A stretch of 64,000 nucleotides of DNA from Mycolicibacterium arabiense (GTDB lineage: Bacteria > Actinomycetota > Actinomycetes > Mycobacteriales > Mycobacteriaceae), in contig NZ_AP022593.1 of NCBI RefSeq assembly GCF_010731815.2, forward strand, positions 2,790,001 through 2,854,000, given 5' to 3'. The position numbers were made by a program, and so were the translations under genes. Of this stretch, positions 61,843-64,000 are shown in pieces (the stretch's first letter is position 1; each line of letters begins with the position of its first letter). The notes under the pieces are model-generated. The model ran no database searches and had not been told where the DNA came from. It worked only from the letters and a program-made list of their open reading frames with translations.

Positions 61843-62219
61843 CCCTTCGGGCCACCCCCGTGAAACACCGCTTCGACGTTGTTCCCGTCGGGGTCCCGCA
61901 CGAACGCGCCGTAGTAGTTGGGGTGGTACTCGTCGAAGATCCGCGGCTCGTGCAGCGGCTCGGCGCCGAGTGCGAGCGCGGCGTGATAGAACGCCTGCAC
62001 GCTCTCGGGGCTGGGCGCGGAGAACGCGAAGTGCAGGGGCGCGCCCACCGGCCGGTCGCCCGCGTCCTCGACCCAGAAGTCGGGCTTGCCCGCCGTGCCG
62101 TACCCGACGGCGGGGCCGACGTCCATCTGCCGCTCGAAGTCGAGCACCCGCAGCACCGAGTCGTAGAACTCCTTGGCCTTGCCGAAGTCCGCACTGAGGA
62201 TTCCGAAGTGGTCGATCAC
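61839..62219 (-). CDS. Glyoxalase/VOC-superfamily protein
   Basis: The 126-residue protein has the VOC beta-alpha-beta-beta-beta repeat: IDHFGILSADFGKAKEFYDSVL with the first metal His, LHFAFSAPSPESVQAFY with the second, and YYGAFVRDPDGNNVEAVFH with the metal Glu. Members include glyoxalases, dioxygenases and resistance proteins; the substrate is unknown. GTG start. Confidence 0.88.
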   Translation of the reverse strand: MIDHFGILSADFGKAKEFYDSVLRVLDFERQMDVGPAVGYGTAGKPDFWVEDAGDRPVGAPLHFAFSAPSPESVQAFYHAALALGAEPLHEPRIFDEYHPNYYGAFVRDPDGNNVEAVFHGGGPKG

Positions 62220-62270
62220 ATGCCCATCCTCGCATCCTTCGACTTCGTGGTCCTGAGGTTTCGGGCGTCG

Positions 62271-62276
62271 TACATT
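62271..62276 (+). promoter_or_regulatory. -10 element of the amidohydrolase gene, leaderless spacing
   Basis: TACATT lies six bases before the ATG at 62283. Confidence 0.45.
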
Positions 62277-62282
62277 CAGGTC

Positions 62283-64000
62283 ATGGCCCCTGACTTGATC
62301 ATCCGCAACGGCACCATCGTCGACGGCCTCGGCGGTGCGCCGTACGTCGGCGACGTGGCGATCGCCGACGGCGTCATCACCGCCATCGGCACCGTCGACA
62401 GGCACGCCGCGCGCGAGATCGACGCCACCGGCCTGCTCGTCACACCGGGCTTCGTCGACCTGCACACCCACTACGACGGCCAGGCGATCTGGTCGGACCG
62501 CATGACGCCGTCGTCGGCCCACGGCGTGACGACCGCGGTGATGGGCAACTGCGGCGTCGGCTTCGCACCGTGCCGCCCGGAGGACCACGAGACGCTGGTC
62601 GACGTCATGGCAGGCGTCGAGGACATCCCCGGCGTGGTGATGGTCGACGGGCTGCCGTGGACGTGGGAGACGTTCCCCGAGTTCCTCGACGCGCTCGACG
62701 GCCGTGCCCGCGACATCGACGTGGCCGCGTTCCTGCCGCACTCGCCGCTGCGGGTGTACGTGATGGGCCGGCGCGGCGTCGAGCGCGAGCCGGCGACCGC
62801 CGAGGACCTCGAGTTGATGCGCAAGCTCGCCGAGGAGGCCGTGCGGGTGGGCGCGCTGGGATTCGCCTCGTCCCAGTTGACGCTGCACAAGAGCGAAAGT
62901 GGCCAGCCCATACCGAGTTACGGTGCGGCGTACGCCGAGTTCGAGGCGATCGCCCGCGGCATCGACGACGGTGGCGGCGGGTTGATCCAGTTCGTGCCGG
63001 ACATCGTCGCGGGTGACTACGAGCCCGCGCTGAAGACGGTGTTCGACGTGGCCGAGGACGTCGGCCTGCCGGTCACGTTCACCTTGGCGATCGGCAACGC
63101 GGGCGACCCGTTCTTCCTCGGCGCGTTGACGATGGTGGAGAAGGCGAACGCCAACGGCGGGGACGTCAGCGCGCAGATCTTCCCCCGGCCGATCGGCCTG
63201 GTGATCGGCCTCGAACTGTCGGGCAACCCGTTCGTGATGTACCCCGCCTACCAGGAGATCGCGCACCTGCCGCTCGCGGAGCGTGTCGCCGAGATGCGCA
63301 AACCCGAAGTGCGCGAACGCATCCTGAACGACTCGCCGGCGCCGGGCGGACACCCGCTGATGTTCGCGGTGCAGGCCTTCGACTGGATCTTCCCGCTGGG
63401 CGATCCGCCGAACTACGAGCCCGCCGCGTCCGACAGCATCACCGCCCGGGCCCGTGCGCGTGGCGTCACCGCCCTGGAGGAGGCCTATGACCGCCTACTC
63501 GACGACGACGGACACGCGATGCTGCTGGTCACGCTCGCCAACTTTCGCGACGGGTCGCTGGACACGGTGGCCGAGCTGATCCGCCGCGACGACGTGGTGC
63601 TCGGCCTCGGCGACGGCGGCGCTCACTACGGGATGATCTGCGACGCAAGCTTTCCCACGTACATGCTCACGCACTGGGTGCGCGACCGTGCCTCGGGCCG
63701 GTTGTCGGTGGCCGAGGCGGTCCGCGAGTTGACGTCGGCGCCGGCGCGGGTGGCGGGGCTGGGCGACCGGGGGCGGCTGGCCGTCGGTTACAAGGCCGAC
63801 GTCAACGTCATCGATCACGCGGCGCTGGCGCTGCATCGGCCGGTCGTCGCCCACGACCTGCCTGCCGGGGGCCGTCGCCTCGATCAGACGGCCGACGGAT
63901 ACGTGGTGACGATCGTCGCCGGTGAGGTCATCGCCGAGCGCGGCGTGCCGACCGATGCCCGGCCGGGAAAGCTGGTGCGCGGGCGCCAGGCCGGGCCCGT
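62283..64000 (+). CDS. N-acyl-D-amino-acid deacylase-type amidohydrolase, 3' end outside window
   Basis: The frame is open for 572 codons and runs off the window. The protein is an amidohydrolase family 3 member: LIIRNGTIVDGLGGAPYVGDVAI for the outer beta-sandwich, VTPGFVDLHTHYDGQAIWS with the metal HxH, GNCGVGFAPCRPED, LGDGGAHYGMICDASFPTYMLTHW, and YKADVNVID near the end. D-aminoacylases deacylate N-acyl-D-amino acids; mycobacterial versions have no assigned substrate. Length so far is near complete for the family. Confidence 0.92.
   Translation, partial: MAPDLIIRNGTIVDGLGGAPYVGDVAIADGVITAIGTVDRHAAREIDATGLLVTPGFVDLHTHYDGQAIWSDRMTPSSAHGVTTAVMGNCGVGFAPCRPEDHETLVDVMAGVEDIPGVVMVDGLPWTWETFPEFLDALDGRARDIDVAAFLPHSPLRVYVMGRRGVEREPATAEDLELMRKLAEEAVRVGALGFASSQLTLHKSESGQPIPSYGAAYAEFEAIARGIDDGGGGLIQFVPDIVAGDYEPALKTVFDVAEDVGLPVTFTLAIGNAGDPFFLGALTMVEKANANGGDVSAQIFPRPIGLVIGLELSGNPFVMYPAYQEIAHLPLAERVAEMRKPEVRERILNDSPAPGGHPLMFAVQAFDWIFPLGDPPNYEPAASDSITARARARGVTALEEAYDRLLDDDGHAMLLVTLANFRDGSLDTVAELIRRDDVVLGLGDGGAHYGMICDASFPTYMLTHWVRDRASGRLSVAEAVRELTSAPARVAGLGDRGRLAVGYKADVNVIDHAALALHRPVVAHDLPAGGRRLDQTADGYVVTIVAGEVIAERGVPTDARPGKLVRGRQAGP

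Noticed and set aside
1..64000. tRNA, rRNA, CRISPR array or insertion sequence
   Set aside because: No cloverleaf-like gap, no regularly spaced repeats and no transposase frame were found by reading; a tRNA or CRISPR search program was not run.

Overview
The window is about 64 kb of high-GC chromosome from a Mycobacterium/Mycolicibacterium-type actinobacterium. Evidence: the gene order hemB-hemD-hemC-hemA, proC, ppx1, senX3-regX3, gpm1, mshA, murB, deoC, hbhA, icl, ramB, lpdC follows (in inverted orientation, from memory) the Rv0457c-Rv0514 segment of M. tuberculosis; there is mycothiol synthesis (mshA), a heparin-binding hemagglutinin with a Lys/Ala/Pro tail, an L,D-transpeptidase, the tiny ribosomal protein bS22, many GTG/TTG starts, four-base ATGA/GTGA gene overlaps and numerous leaderless-type promoters. 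The umaA/pcaA mycolate methyltransferases, the LysE gene and the Rv0492c-Rv0494 genes found there in M. tuberculosis are absent, and several other genes are present instead, which fits an environmental fast grower.

Layout. 1-6.6 kb: heme operon on the minus strand (hemA, hemC, hemD fusion, hemB, then three small membrane proteins). 6.6-16.7 kb: SerB-like phosphatase, MaoC-like protein, acyltransferase, epimerase, bS22, HTH protein, proC, thioesterase-like protein, sugar isomerase-like protein, acidic membrane protein, ppx1 and a Cys-containing conserved protein. 16.7-23.5 kb: an accessory nucleotide-sugar cluster of seven genes (C-methyltransferase, glucose-1-phosphate cytidylyltransferase, PIG-L deacetylase, NAD epimerase, RmlC-like epimerase, a second divergent C-methyltransferase, HemL-like PLP enzyme). 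This is the best candidate for an undescribed pathway. 23.7-33 kb: senX3-regX3, gpm1, YbjN protein, mshA, ROK regulator, SDR, L,D-transpeptidase, murB. 33-45 kb: DUF2505, methyltransferase, nitrilase, DUF2993, TerC, deoC, hbhA, XRE regulator, DUF445, TetR, PPK2, MFS transporter. 45-53 kb: fadB2, isocitrate lyase, thioesterase, ramB, AhpD-like, lpdC, membrane proteins, DUF779. 53-64 kb: prolyl oligopeptidase, DUF417 protein, ECF sigma/anti-sigma pair, membrane protein, second PPK2, aldehyde dehydrogenase, PAP2, DinB, VOC and an N-acyl-D-amino-acid deacylase cut by the window end.

How genes work together. Heme: HemA, HemC, HemD and HemB cover glutamyl-tRNA to uroporphyrinogen III except HemL. 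Glyoxylate shunt: RamB and icl, with shared RamB-like sites before both. Phosphate and polyphosphate: SenX3-RegX3, Ppx1 and two PPK2 kinases; the second PPK2 has a RegX3-like box in front of a leaderless promoter. Cell wall: MurB, L,D-transpeptidase, HbhA. No tRNA, rRNA, CRISPR array or insertion sequence was seen. No gene-free stretch exceeds 300 bases; the longest (47196-47454) carries the icl control region. A short dispersed repeat (core GCAGGAGCGNAGCGAC) occurs five times, four of them inside coding sequence.
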